From the NCBI RefSeq assembly GCF_030247185.1, contig NC_080571.1:164706352-164770351 (forward strand): DNA of 64,000 nucleotides, read 5' to 3'. Numbering within the stretch: position 1 is the stretch's first letter; each line of letters opens with the position of its first letter. The position numbers were made by a program, and so were the translations under genes. The notes under the pieces were generated by a model, which saw only the letters and a program-made list of their open reading frames with translations, was not told the DNA's origin and made no database searches. Of the stretch, positions 42,925 through 55,089 are shown piece after piece. This stretch comes from Malaya genurostris. Taxonomy: Eukaryota; Arthropoda; Insecta; Diptera; Culicidae.

Positions 42925-43852
42925 GTCACTATTTCACTAACTATTGAAATAAACTATTGAAACTAACTATGACGCCACTGTCCGCATTCTCAATGAAAGA
43001 ATCCAACCCAGTAGCCTCATATTCAGTTCTTTACTGTCTCATTTGTTAATGATCACATCCAAAATAGATGAAGAGAGACAAAACATTTTCGTCTCTTATT
43101 GAAACAAAAGAGAGTTTCAATGCCAACGTTACTCGTTTTCATATGACAACATGACACCAAAATAACTTCCGCAGAAAGTATCAGTCGAATTTCATTTCTC
43201 GTGCTTTCATCGCTATATAGAAAATCTGCGACGGCTGTAAAGAATGGCTTAAATATTATATGTCGAAGTAATTACATCCCAGATCCAATAGATACGAGCA
43301 CGAACAGATAACAACCATTGTGTATCGTTTTCTTTCATTATCAATTCTCGAAGCTTCGGTTGAATATCGACACTGCGCAGTATACGATTTTCACCGAAAA
43401 CCGGAAATAGCTGAAATAAATTAAACAATTTTGAATCAACTGTTCCGCTAATGTCGTTGGAACATAGAACTAGTTCTCATAATTTGCAATCGGAGGCGAG
43501 AATGATATTTTTTACGTCATTTTCATCTGTTTAGAGATTGTAAAAATGACTGAAGCTCTGATGACGGCGAATGCCAACAGTTGGTCAGGGAAGAAAAAAA
43601 TGCAGCTAGAACGATGATGCTACAACACCGAAGAGAGAGAACGAGAAACGATTAAAACTGATATGCTTTTTCCACACATCGGAATATCGATCATCGCACG
43701 TACTAGTTGATTGATTGTGTGAATTTTTCCAATCTAAATAAACTTATTTTTAACTAGTAGCTAAAAGCATAGTTGTGATTGAAAAAAAAAGTTGGGACAA
43801 AGTGACGATAGCTTGTAAATTATTATAATTCATTCAATATTTAAAACCTGTT
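42925..43852. other. No gene recognised
   Basis: AT-rich sequence after the Penelope insertion. No motif or repeat was identified. Confidence 0.4.
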
Positions 43853-45126
43853 TCAATCCACCTAGTGATGTAATGATACCTTTCTCATATCAATCACACT
43901 ATCATATATAATACTGTGGTATTCTTCAAAATAATTTACTCCGATTTTCAAAAGAATAACCAAAATCGGTTTGTTTGACCGTCTACTGATAAAAACTATC
44001 AATTGGAAAAGATTTGAATTCGATTTAGAATTTTTTTAAGGTTTTTCCCCATTTTCAATGATGGTATACAATTTTTAACACACTTTACCCTATATTTCCG
44101 GATCCGGAAGTCGGATCCGCATGAAATTCAGGAATTACGCATGGGACCACAGGACCTTCGTTTGAACCTAAGTTTGTGGAAATTGGTCGCGCCATCTATG
44201 AGAAAAGTTAGAACACATATTTTCTTTTTTTGCACATTTTACCCCATAACTTCCCAACCGGAAGTCGGATCCAAATAATATTCAGGAATTTTTTGGGACC
44301 TCAAGACCTTTCACTTGAATCTAAGTTTGTGAAAATCGCTTCAGCCATCTCTGAGAAAAGTTAGTGCACTTATTTTCACACTTTTTTGCACATTTTACCC
44401 CATAATTCCGGAACCGGGAGTCGGATCCAAATAATATTCAGGAATTTTGTATGGTACCACAAGACCTTTCATTTGAATCTAAGCGGTTCAGCCATCTCCA
44501 AGAAAAGTTAGTGCGAAACAACGTTACATACACACATGCGCACATACACATACATGCACACACATACACACACAAAGACATTTTTCGTACTCGACGAACT
44601 CAGTCGAATGGTATATGACACTCGGCCCTCCGGGCCTCGGTTCAAAATGCAGTTTTCACAGTGATTGCATAACCTTTCTATATGATAGAGGCAAAACGCT
44701 TCTTAATCCACCTAGTGGCGTGATATTGCCTTTCTCTTTCTTCATAACAGTCTCTTGAAAATATTTTTTATCTTTTTATAATAATTTCGGACACTAATTT
44801 GGGCTCATTTCTGACACCAATAGATTCAGATTGATTCGAGTAGTTCACGAAAGCATGCTTCAGTTTTTATGTCACATAGTCGGCATTATTTTTCCGACCA
44901 AGCGCTTGACATTTGCGTTGCCTATTTGTATGAGAATAGTAATGCTAATCTAATCTGGTGAAAAAATATCAAAATTTTTCTACGTGCCAGAAAGTCGAAT
45001 TAAATAATTTCTTTTTAGATGACACTAAATCTCGACGTTTCATGCAATTCTAAGACGTTTAGCATAAAAGAAATCGATTTCGGAAATCTCATGTACTCCT
45101 CTCTATGGTGATTTTTGACGATTAAA
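43853..45126 (+). repeat. Repeat family B, two adjacent copies
   Basis: Starts with AATCCACCTAGTG...TGCCTTTCTC-type sequence at about 43853 and again at 44702 (the second truncated). Copy 1 ends with the marker GACACTCGGCCCTCCGGGCC, then a TGATTGCATAACCTTTCTATA stretch, at about 44620-44690, preceded by a CA-rich stretch (ACACACATACACACACA). Inside are about 2.7 tandem units of ~155 bp (marker TGCACATTTTACCCC at 44231 and 44387). Non-coding. Confidence 0.7.
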
Positions 45127-47012
45127 AAAAGTACGGGTGTGTAATGCCACAGACATAACTGGATGTCGTGAATACGAATAAAACTGACACTCTTTCTTTA
45201 TCCTTTCAAATTTCAATTAGTTGATCGATTGTGTGAATTGTGCTAGCTTTCCTCTTTTTCACTACTAGAATTTAAAACGTTACTCCTAAACTAAAGTACA
45301 GATTAGTTACATTAAACATTCTAACACACGATTAAATATTACGAAATAACCAGTATAGTTCTTTATGATAAAATAATGATGGTTCTGAAAGGAACCTTTC
45401 AATAATGGCTTCTAAGTCGACGTATGCATTTTATATAGCAAATCAGCAGAAAGTTCTACTACAAACTACAAGTCGTTGAAAAATGGGCCGTATATAGTAT
45501 AGTAAAGAAAATTCCGCATAATTCTTTGGGTATACAATTATTGTTCTAAATAGAAATATAAAGAATTTCGATGTCAATTATTTCGTTTCGGATTTAAATA
45601 TTTCAGTGAAAAAAGTTATCAAAATGCCGTACGACATAAATTTCTGGCATTCAGAAGTGCCAAATTGTGTAATTCTCTAAAATATTAAACACTGTTGCGA
45701 ATTTTGCACTGCGAAAATTGCACAAAGCTAATCAAATTATCCTGAAAACTGGCTCTGTGACTTGAGTGTTTGAGGTTTTACACCACGCAAAAGGTCTACT
45801 TTCATTGCCGACTGCTCATCCTGACGACCGAAGTCCTAATGAGAGGACGACCTGGCTGATGTTGGTGGGAGAACCTCACCTCGACATCCAGTTTCGTAGG
45901 TAGCAATAAGAGAAATGAACAGTTTTTATTCAAAGATTCCTAATCATATTATCGATAGAGCTTGTGAAAAAAAATATGTTGTTGGGTTAAGTACATCAAA
46001 AAAATTCGTGGTAAAGTTCTGCCCATTCTTGTACAGGGTAAATTTTGAAAAGGTGCCCCATAGTAAAGTAAGTCATATTCAGGACAAAAGAACCGATTTG
46101 AAGAATTCTGGAGTTAGGAACTGGACCTGAGCTCAAGAACTATATTTAGAACTTAGAACAGACTCAGAATTCAGTAGGATTTTAGTAGACTACAATTTCG
46201 AAACTGAAGTCAGTTCCGGAATCTTTTTCCAGAATCCACTTCAGCACGCAGGCTCTGAATTCTACACCCATATTCCGGAACTAAGCTCTGAAGCTACTAC
46301 TACCAAAATGGGTTGTAAAATGTCGCAAAATTCTTTGGGAGTATTATGATTCTAAGAAGAATCGAACAGAAGAATTTTGGAATAAGGAACTGGACCTGAG
46401 TTTAATTTAGAACTAAGAGCAGACTCAGAGTTCAGTTGCAATTTTAGAACTACAATTTAGAAACTGAAATCAGTTCCGCAATGTAGTTCCAGAATCCAGT
46501 TTCAGAATTCGAATGACAGTTGCTACCTGAGCGTTTGAGGTGTTAACTACGCAGAAGGTGCACTCTCCGTCGCTGTTGGTTCATGATATTGCCCCTCGAC
46601 GACCGGAAAGCAAATGATGAATCATTTTCACGACGTCTGCTACCATCCAACATACAAGAAGAAATGATCGATTTTCGACCACGTATCCCTTTTTATACGC
46701 ATTCAGATGAAGATATGTGCCTGACTACCTCAAAATCGTCGTCCTTGCACGAAAAAGCCAAGCAAAAGAAAAGAGTTTTCCGCATTGTTTTCAAAGTTTT
46801 AGAAAACTTCATTTTTGAGTTGTTTGTGGTTATCTCACACTGTTCAAAATATTATTCTAAATTCCTGATCATATTTTCAATGAAATGGCGAAATAATTAT
46901 GTTACTGCCCTTAATACAAGTCGAGATATTCACGATTAAGTTCTGCCCATTCTTCCATATGGCTAATTTTGAAAAGGCACCCCATAGTAAAGTAAGTCGT
47001 ATTCACGACAAA
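45127..47012 (+). repeat. Repeat family A, two copies in a row
   Basis: Left end GGGTGTGTAATGCCACAGAC at about 45135, then GGATGTCGTGAATACGA. Right-end sequence (GGGTAAATTTTGAAAAGG-type, ending in the CACGACAAAA region) occurs at 46035-46090 and again at 46963-47012. Two ~275-bp blocks with GGAACTGGACCTGAG and CAGACTCAGA recur within (46097 and 46370). The 118-residue frame at 46583-46939 has no recognisable motif and is not called a gene. Confidence 0.6.
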
Positions 47013-48380
47013 ATTTTCAAACCTTAACCGCCGGGTAGCACCCCTTACTCATATTCGATTTAGCTCAAATTTTGCATGGGGACTCTCGAGGCGCTTAAAC
47101 TTTTGAGCTCTAGCGCTTTATCAAATTAGAAGTGATCCCGAAATATTGGCAAATTTATATGTATCAGAGCGGTAAAAACGATGTATTTTGTCGGTGACGT
47201 TATATCGTCATATCTCCGGAACCAAAAGTCACGGCCATTTGATCCTCGAACAATAGCTTTCAAACGGCTCTAGGTTTGTTAAAATCGGTTCAGTCATCTC
47301 CGAGAAATTTGCGCGGTAACGAAGGAACACTTAATCTTCGAACTTGATCAATGGCCTAATACTAGCTTTCAAACGAGCCTAAGCTTGTTGAAATAAGTTA
47401 AGCCATAAGAAAACTGCGCGTTCAAAAAATTTGTTAAAAAGTGCACATAAACACACATGCACACACACAGATACACAGACATTTTCCGATCTCGTCGAGC
47501 TGAGTCGATTGGTATATAACACTATAAGTCTCCGAGGCTCCGTTTAATAGTCGGTTTTTCCAGCAATTCTAAAACCTTTCTATACAGAAAGGCAAAAGGA
47601 TGTGGTGATTGGAAACCTAAGTATTTATTTTGTAACTCATCATGCTATGAGCAAACATTATTGTCACCTTGTTTTAACCAGTATAACATAAAATACATGT
47701 TCGTTCTCTTGTTACAACGTAGGTTAGACTTAGTCGTAACAGAACTAGATACGGATTGCTACTTGGATCCGATTTTGTCCGTTTCCCACATCGTCACTCT
47801 TTAACGACTGTTTGAAATTTTGAGCCTATATCACCTTGTAATTCCGAAACCGAAAGTCAGATATGCATAATGTTCACGTGTATCGTTAAAAATTATAATA
47901 CCTTTCAGTTTATGAAAATCCACCCATTCATCTCTGAGAAAATTCCACTGATAAACTTCACTATTTTCCGGTACTTACGGGACCAGAAACTGGGGACCGG
48001 TATAACAATAGTTAGATTATTTGGTGATCTGTAAGCAAAACCTAGTAACTAGAGAAATTTATAATCAATTTTCAAGCGAACCGCAGCTCTCTACACGGTC
48101 ACTTATGAAAAGTACCCTTATAATCAACATTTTTGCACTGTGTCCCAGTAACTCCGTAGACGGAATTCGAATTAAACTAAGATTTTTAAGCATTGTATAG
48201 GATTAAAGTTATTGAAAGTCGGTTCAGCCAACTCTGAGAGAAAGTGCACTCATATTGTTGTGCACACACATACAGACTTTGCCGATCTTGACGAACTAAT
48301 TCGAATGGAATATGACACTCGGCCGTTTGAATCTTGGTTCAATAGTCGATTTTCACAGTGATTGCACAACCTTTCTATAT
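47013..48380 (+). repeat. Repeat family B, two diverged copies
   Basis: Copy ends are marked by CA-rich tract, then GATCTCGTCGAGCTGAGTCG, a GGTATATAACACT-type stretch and AACCTTTCTATA (47450-47590 and 48260-48380). The internal phrases ATCTCCGGAACCAAAAGTC and GGTTCAGTCATCTC correspond to those in the 43853 copy. Non-coding. Confidence 0.65.
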
Positions 48381-48787
48381 CAGTTCCAAATCAACAGTCG
48401 ATGTGATCGGATGCGTTTTAAGTTTCTCTTAACATTTGTTCAGTCGAGCGTTTTAATCCATTCATTTTGCTCTCTCTGTGTGCTAGCGAGTGTTAGTGTC
48501 AATAGGCACAGTTGGCCAGTGCCGGGTGCTATTGTGATATCACTGTATATTGTGATCTGGTAAAAAGTGCCGTTAATCGTTGCTTATAGACAATTGTGCT
48601 TTTTCTCCTCGTGGAGAGTTTTTACACACCATCTGCGGTGATACACTGATCTCCAAAGGCGAGACCTTGGTGGACGATCAGCTGGATTTTAAGATAAGTA
48701 TTTTCTTCTGATTGCTTATTCTTCCACCTTTCTATTATCGGTTCCATTTTTTCCTCATTATTTTATCCTCACGGATAGTTCCTTGAC

Positions 48788-48939
48788 ATGAGCAACTCTG
48801 AACCTGATCCTCCCCCTCCCGATGATCAGATGGAGACTTCTGCTGATAGCAGTAAGACTCGCATTAAGAGCTATCCCGATGGGCTTGCACTCCCGGTCGG
48901 ACCTTATGCGGTATATTTCCGGACAAAATCGAATGAACA
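48788..48939 (+). pseudogene. I-clade ORF1, first part
   Basis: Starts at ATG 48788 with an acidic, proline-rich N-terminus (MSNSEPDPPPPDDQMETSAD) and then the conserved block YPDGLALPVGPYAVYFRTK, which opens the RNA-binding region of ORF1 in mosquito I/Jockey-type elements. Sequence homology ends at FRTKSNEHF, where a T-rich stretch begins. The start is supported by the position after a 5' UTR rather than by a translation signal. Confidence 0.75.
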
Positions 48940-49808
48940 TTTTTTTTTATTTAATTTCTTTATTTGGGAGCAGGGAAAAGCCCGTTGGAGCTGAAATTTA
49001 CACTCTCTTTCTCCAGCAGGCATAAAACCTCCTCATCTTTTTATATCAACAGATTACAATGATCCAACAGATATACTGCTTAATACTAAGGGCTTAAAGT
49101 AAAATTACTCCCGGCGAGGGTCAAGAGTGACTGGACGGTGACGTTGAGGGCCGCATCCTGCTGTCCGTGAGGGTCCACGGGAAAACTTCCAAGTCACAAA
49201 CACTCGGCGGTTGTCCGGCATGCTGGACATCAAAGAGAGTGGCCCTCGGAGAGCGGCAATGCAGGAAAAAAGGAGAGAAAAAGAGAGAAGTGAATATTGT
49301 AGTAAATGGAATTACGAAGGGGTTCGAAGGGGTGGAAGGGGGGGGGGGGCGTTTCGAAAGAAGTAGAAAGCGGCAATAGATCAAGTTAATTGTCACAAAA
49401 GATGGTGAAAAGATGAAGAGGGGGGGATGCAAAAAGTATTAGTAACATCATAAAGATCTAGTTAGTTCCGAAGAAGATGGTGGACAGTCGGGGAATCGAG
49501 AGAGTCGAGCGGATGTTAGAAACAAACCTAATGGTGGATATTATTCTTGGTTGCATAATCGATAGAGAATGACAGTAGACTTACTGAGGGAGCACTAAAC
49601 TAAACTTGTGGATTAGATACTAAATCACCCTGAAGCTAAATCTGGACTTAAGTATTGGAGTTGGAAGGACTGTTTGAGATTGTGTTTAAAAAAACAGTGT
49701 TTTATGGTATTGCGAGACAGGGTAAAATCAAATACATGAGCACATCGATTGAATAGACGACACATACTGGAGAAAGGTTCATTATAGCCATAATTAGTGC
49801 GAGCGGTT
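48940..49808 (-). mobile_element. Insertion within I-clade ORF1
   Basis: About 870 bp with no ORF1 homology separate the two halves of ORF1. The left edge is a T-rich run (TTTTTTTTTATTTAATTTC), i.e. a poly(A)-like tail if read on the minus strand, which suggests the 3' end of a retrotransposed sequence on that strand. It contains a run of ten or more G's near 49341-49350 and no recognisable protein frame. A target-site duplication was not found. Confidence 0.5.
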
Positions 49809-50347
49809 TGAATTCTTGAAAATATCTCGTGACCTGACCTTGCGATATCCTACTGTAAAAAGAATAGATAAAGTACATCCAGACAAGCTCAGGGTCTTAC
49901 TAACCAGCTCTCAGCAGCAAACGAGATTGTTCGAAATGAGCACTTTACGCGGGACTACCGCGTGTACGTACCAGCTCTTGAAGTCGAAATAGACGGCGGG
50001 GTAATCGATTCGGCTCTGACTTGTGAGGACATTCTTAAGTACGAAGGTTGTTTTAAAGACCCCTTACTTAAGAATGTCAAGATACTGGATTGCAAGCGCT
50101 TGAATTCAGTATCGATCGCCGGGGATGGAACAAAATCTTATCCCCAATCAGATTCTTATCGAGTTACCTTTGCTGGCTCTGCTTCACCCAACTACGTCCT
50201 CTTGAACCGGGTTCGTCTGCCCGTTCGTCTCTTTGTACCGCGAGTAATGAACTGTATCAACTGTAAACAATTGGGGCATACAGCTTCTCATTGCTGCAAT
50301 AAGCCCCGGTGTGCTAACTGTGGGGGAGGGCATGCGGATGGTATCAT
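49809..50347 (+). pseudogene. I-clade ORF1, second part with CCHC knuckles
   Basis: The frame becomes readable near 49815 (LENISRDLTLRYPTVKRIDK), continues through VHPDKLRVLLTSSQQANEIV and the NEHFTRDYRVYVPALEVEID block, and reaches the zinc knuckles CINCKQLGHTASHC and CANCGGGHAD at about 50250-50340. After the second knuckle the frame goes directly into the ORF2 start region, so the end of ORF1 is deleted. ORF1 protein coats the element RNA. Confidence 0.8.
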
Positions 50348-50350
50348 TCG

Positions 50351-52622
50351 ATGGCTAAGTCACCCACAGAGGTTAAGTATTCAATCACTGTTTTACAGTG
50401 GAATTGTAGAAGTATCACCCCGAAAATAAATCTTTTTAAAATTCCAGTAAATAATCTGAAATGTGACGCATTTGCATTGTGCGAAACTTGGCTAAATTCT
50501 GATGCACCCCTAAACTTCCACAATTTTAACATTATTCGTCTGGATCGAGATGATCCCTATGGAAGAGTACTTTTGGGGATCAAAAAGTGCTATTTTTTCT
50601 ATCGAATTAACCTCCTCTCGATACCAGGCAGTCGCATGTCAAATAACAATAAAAGGCAAGGACCTTTGAATTGCTTCAATATAAATTCCTCCAAGAGCCT
50701 CGATTGGGCATCGGCGGTTCAGTGATATCATAGAACTCCTTCCCGCACCGACGTTAGTTTTAGGAGACTTTAACTCACACGGTATGGGTTGGGGTTGTCT
50801 TCACGATGATAAAAGATCAGCTATGATCCATGATATTTGCGACAATTTCAATATGACACTTTTGAATACGGGAGAAATGACACGGATTCCTGCACCACCA
50901 GCAAGACCAAGTGCGCTGGATTTATCCCGCAAAAAACGCGGTTACTGCCGCCGGTTTATTGGCGTATTAACAAAAGAAACATCGATGAGCACTCTTTGGA
51001 ACACAGCCCGACGAATGCGCAACAAAAACACCACAAACGAAAGCGAGGAATATTCTAACCGCTGGATATTCGATTTCGCTAAAAAAAAGTATGCCAAGAC
51101 TCTGCTCAGGACCAGAGGATTTCCCGCGCCGCGACGTCAAATGCAAACGAAATACCTTTTTCGATGGTAGAGTTCTCACTTGCGCTCTTATCGTGTAACA
51201 ATAAAGCTCCGGGGTTAGACAAAGTCAAATTTAACTTGTTGAAAAATTTGCTGATTCTGCCAAAAGACGTTTATTGAATTAATTCAATAAGTTTCTTGAG
51301 AATAATATTGTCCCACATGACTGAAGACAAGTACGAGTTATCGCTATTCAAAACCCAGGGAAACCAGCCTCCGATCACAATTCGTATCGACCGATTTCTA
51401 TGCTTTCCTGTATCCGGAAATTGTTCGAAAAAATGATTCTGTTTCATCTAGACAAGTGGGTCGAGACTAATGGCTTACTTTCAGACTTACAATTTGGCTT
51501 CCGCAGAGGCAAAGGAACGAGCGATTGTCGATTGTTGCGTTGCTCTCAACCGAAATTCAAATGGCATTTGCTTGTAAAGAAATTTGCATCAGTTATCCTA
51601 GACATCAAGGGGCCTTTTGACTCAGTTTCCATTAACATCCTACCTGAGAAGTAGCATCAGCATGGTCTTTCACCGATTATGAACAACTTTTTGTTTAATC
51701 TATTGTCTGAGAAACACATGTATGTCGAGCATGGTGATTTGTCGACAGTACGATTCAGTTACATGGGTCTTCCTCAGGGCTCATGCTTAAGCCCACTTCT
51801 ATACAATTTTTACGTAAACAACATTGATGAATACATCTTGCACGCTAAGACAACTTGCCGATGACAGCGTTGTGTCTGTCATAGGACCCAAAGCTGCCGA
51901 TCTCCAAGGACCACTACAAGATACCCTCGATAACTTGTCGACATGAGCTGTTCAAATGGGCATCGAGTTCTCTACGGAGAAAACTGAGCTGGTTGTATTT
52001 ACAATGAAGCGAGAACCAGCTCTATTACAGCTTCAACTAGGGGGTGGAACCATAGCTCAGGTCTTCACATTTAAATATCTCGGGGTCTGGTTTGACTCCG
52101 AAGGCACCTGAGGATGCCACATTAGGTATCTGAAACAAAAATGAAAGCCGAGAATCAATTTTCTTCGCACAATAACCGGAACTTGGTAGGGTGTCCACCC
52201 AGGAGACCTGATCAGGCTGTACCAAACAATGATATTGTCCGTAATGGAATATGGTTGCTTCTGCTTCCGATCCGCCGCAAACACCCATTTCATTAAACTG
52301 GAAAGAATTCAGTATCGTTGTTTGCCTATTGCCTTGGGTTGTATGCAATCCACTCATACGATGAGTCTCGAAGTGCTCGCGGGCGTCTTACCGTTGAAAA
52401 CTCGATTCTGGGACCTCTCATATAGATTCCTTATCCGATGCGATATCTTGAATCCGATGGTGATTGAAAACTTCGAAAGGCTTGTTGAGCTCAATTCTCA
52501 TACCCGTTTTATGTCCTTGTATTTTGATTACATGGCTCAGAATACTGATCCTTTTTCGTTTGCTTTCAACCGTGCTCATTTCTTGGATACATCTGATTCT
52601 ATTGTGATTTGTCGACACATCC
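50351..52622 (+). pseudogene. I-clade ORF2, endonuclease and RT
   Basis: Opens MAKSPTEVKYSITVLQWNCR, a classic endonuclease start (Asn intact). The FALCETWLNSD block and, after a shift, a VLGDFNSHGMGWGC motif (about 50757) follow. RT sequence runs over several frames: APGLDKVKFNLLKNL (about 51210), SCIRKLFEKMILFHLDKWVE, QFGFRRGKGTSDCRLLR, SVILDIKGPFDSVSINI, MGLPQGSCLSPLLYNFYVNN and LADDSVVSV (FADD-type box in LADD form, about 51858). At least six frameshifts or stops are present. Confidence 0.85.
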
Positions 52623-53571
52623 ATGAGAGAAGAGATTCGTGGAATTCCGGATCACATACACCCTCAAGTGGCCCCTAATATTTTTCATAATGAACTTAAA
52701 ACAGTCAACTGTGAAAAAGTGTTTTACACTGACGGATCAAACATCAACGAGTCCACAGGCTTCGGTATCTTCAATCAGAACATCACCGCTTCGTACAAAC
52801 TCAGTGATCCGGCTTCAGTTTACGTCGCAGAATTAGCTATTATTCAGTACACCCTTGAGATCATTGAAACCTTGCCCAAAGACCATTACTTCATTGTCAC
52901 GGACAGTCTAAGCTCAATAGAAGCTCTCCGGGCAATGAAGCCAGGAAAGTATCCCCCATATTTCCTGGGGAAAATACGGGAACACTTGCGAACTTTTTTC
53001 TGAACGGTCTTATTTAATATCGTTAGTCTGGGTCCCTTTGCATTGTTGCATTCCGGTCAATGAAAAGGCAAACTCATTGGCTAAGGTGGGCGCATTAGAA
53101 GTGGACATTTATGATAGACCAATCTACTTCAATGAGTGTTTCAGTATCTCTCGTCAGAAAACTCTCGAAAGTTGGCAAACTTCATGGACCAATGACAAAT
53201 TGGGACGATGGCTATACTCCATTATCCCTAAGGTATCGACGAAACCTTGGTTCAAGGGGATGAACGTGAGTCGCGATTTCATTCGTGTTATGTCGCGGCT
53301 CATGTCAAATCACTAAACATTCAACGCACATCTTCGGCGTATTGGGCTCGTGGAGAGCAATCTCTGCCCCTGTGGCGACGGTTACCAGGCCATCGAGCAT
53401 GTCGTGTGGTCGTGCGTAGAGTATCGTGACGCCAGGTCGAAGCTACTTGAATCCCTTAGGGCCCGAGTTAGACCGCCTGAGATTCCGGTTCGGGATGTGT
53501 TGGCGAGTCGGAATAGTTCATACATGCTTCCCATATATCAATTCCTCAAACACATTCATATACAAGTGTAA
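52623..53571 (+). pseudogene. I-clade ORF2, RNase H and C-terminal zinc region
   Basis: RNase H spans 52660-53000 with catalytic acids in VFYTDGSNINESTGFGIF (Asp), VYVAELAIIQYTLEI (Glu) and FIVTDSLSSIEALRA (Asp), all present. After a frameshift near 53003, HCCIPVNEKANSLAKVGA completes the domain. The last frames carry RGESNLCPCGDGYQAIEHVV then WSCVEYRDARSKLLESLRAR, a CCHC-like finger (CPC...H...C). RNase H removes RNA from the RNA-DNA hybrid in this clade. Two frame changes make it non-functional. Confidence 0.85.
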
Positions 53572-53927
53572 TCTATTATATCTTGCAGAGAAAGTTCCTC
53601 CCATTCTTCGATGATATTTTAACTATGGCTAAGAATAATCTCCAACTGAAGGTTCGACACTAACATCCGCCCGATTCTATCGACCCCTCGTCCTGTCCAC
53701 CATCTTTATTAGAACTAACTAGATCTTTTTGTTGTCACTAACTTTTCTGTTCTCCCTTTCTTCGTCTCTTAGCCATCTCGTTGTCAACTAATTAGTTCTC
53801 TGTCGTTTTCTAGGCATTTCGTTCCCATATTTTCTTTTTCCCCGTTTTACTATAATATTTACTAGTCTATGTCTCTTTCATTCTCTTCCGTAACATTGTC
53901 CGAATATGACACACACACACTTAAATT

Positions 53928-55033
53928 TTATTATTGAGTCTCGGCAAAAATATGCCGAGATTCGCACAGCCGAGTAATCAGCAATCATCTCGGCAAAAAT
54001 AAAATTACTGAACGTCTCGCCACTCTCAAATTTGTCAAACGTCAAATATTGCCGAAATCGTCAGCATAAGATTTATTGTTTGCTCATTGAAACGTTCACT
54101 GAATATTCGGCAATCCAATAAAACGAAAAAATTAAAAAATTAATTACCGAATCATCAGTAATTAAAAATCTAGTCGATTAATTTTGTTTGTTATTTCTCA
54201 ACATTATAAACACGCCATTTAGGATCCAAAATTTATTTTATTAACATTATAAGAAGGCTTACAAATTTGTTGCCAGCATGTAGCATACAAAAAAATTAAA
54301 AAAAAGGCTTGCATTTGATACCGAATACTGTAAAAACCATGCAAAGAGTTTTAAATGCTGACAGTATTTCCGGTCCTATGGGAATTATTACATCTCTCCA
54401 AACTAATGAGCAGTCTCCTTCGCCAAATTCCTCAGACATCACTACCATCAGCGGTGTTTTCGGATGCCTGGAGTCGAGCTGGAAATATGAAAATAATTAT
54501 ATTTATATTGATTTCAGGTTCACAAAAATTTTCAATATTTAATGATGCATATACGGTATTGTTCAAATAAGCTTACTTTGATCCATTGAATTAATCCATG
54601 CATTGGGTTATTTTTTGGCATATCCCCCAAAGTTTTGTCTCGAGGACGCTTTGATCCCCGAGTTGGGTGTTTACCCTTATAATCGCGAGTACTCTGATAA
54701 AGTCACTTTTTATAAAGCGAAACATTCAAGCTATTTATTCAATATTTTCACTTGCAAGTGGTTCCACACTTCTTCGAAGATTATCCATTTTTTCACTACA
54801 GAATTTCATCAGAAAATAATCGCGCAATGCGAAGCGAAAATGTTACGCGACAATAAATGACAGCTGTTGTGCTGAATCTCGGCAACAGCTAGCACATATT
54901 CCGAAATCTCGGCAAACGTCTCTGCTGATGTCGGCATTTAACGAAGTTCAAAAACATGCGTATTGATTACTGAGCAATCAGCAAATTTACGTGTTGCTGA
55001 TCAGTTTCGGCATTTTATTCTGCCGAGCTCAAG
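53928..55033. mobile_element. TIR element with repeated TCGGCA motifs
   Basis: The ends match in inverted orientation: CACACTTAAATTTTATTATT then GAGTCTCGGCA on the left, and the complement of AGCTCAAGAAATGGTTTTAAGTGTG on the right. The motif TCGGCA or its complement TGCCGA occurs about ten times, clustered in the outer 200 bp, including the hairpin CTCGGCAAAAATATGCCGAG at 53941-53960. Two small frames (54309-54542 and 54603-54860) have no recognisable domain. It is probably a non-autonomous DNA transposon, the motifs being possible transposase binding sites. Confidence 0.6.
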
Positions 55034-55089
55034 AAATGGTTTTAAGTGTGCAGGTAAACCAGATGATGGCAGCAATTCCATGATTATGT

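Larger units (their letters stand above)
48380..53927 (+). mobile_element. I-clade non-LTR retrotransposon with RNase H
   Basis: 5' UTR (about 48380-48787), ORF1 with CCHC knuckles, ORF2 with endonuclease, RT and RNase H, C-terminal zinc region, and a T-rich 3' UTR to about 53927. An RNase H domain after RT is a mark of the I group. ORF1 is split by an insertion at 48940-49808, and ORF2 has many frameshifts. The 3' end abuts the terminal inverted repeat of the next element, so the tail is uncertain. Confidence 0.85.

Noticed and set aside
46583..46939. 118-residue frame inside repeat family A as a gene
   Set aside because: No recognised domain, and it lies wholly in a repeated non-coding segment.
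53880..53937. CA repeat near 53909 as a telomere-like or regulatory repeat
   Set aside because: It is a short (CA)n run at the boundary between the I-clade 3' UTR and the next element, with no further support.
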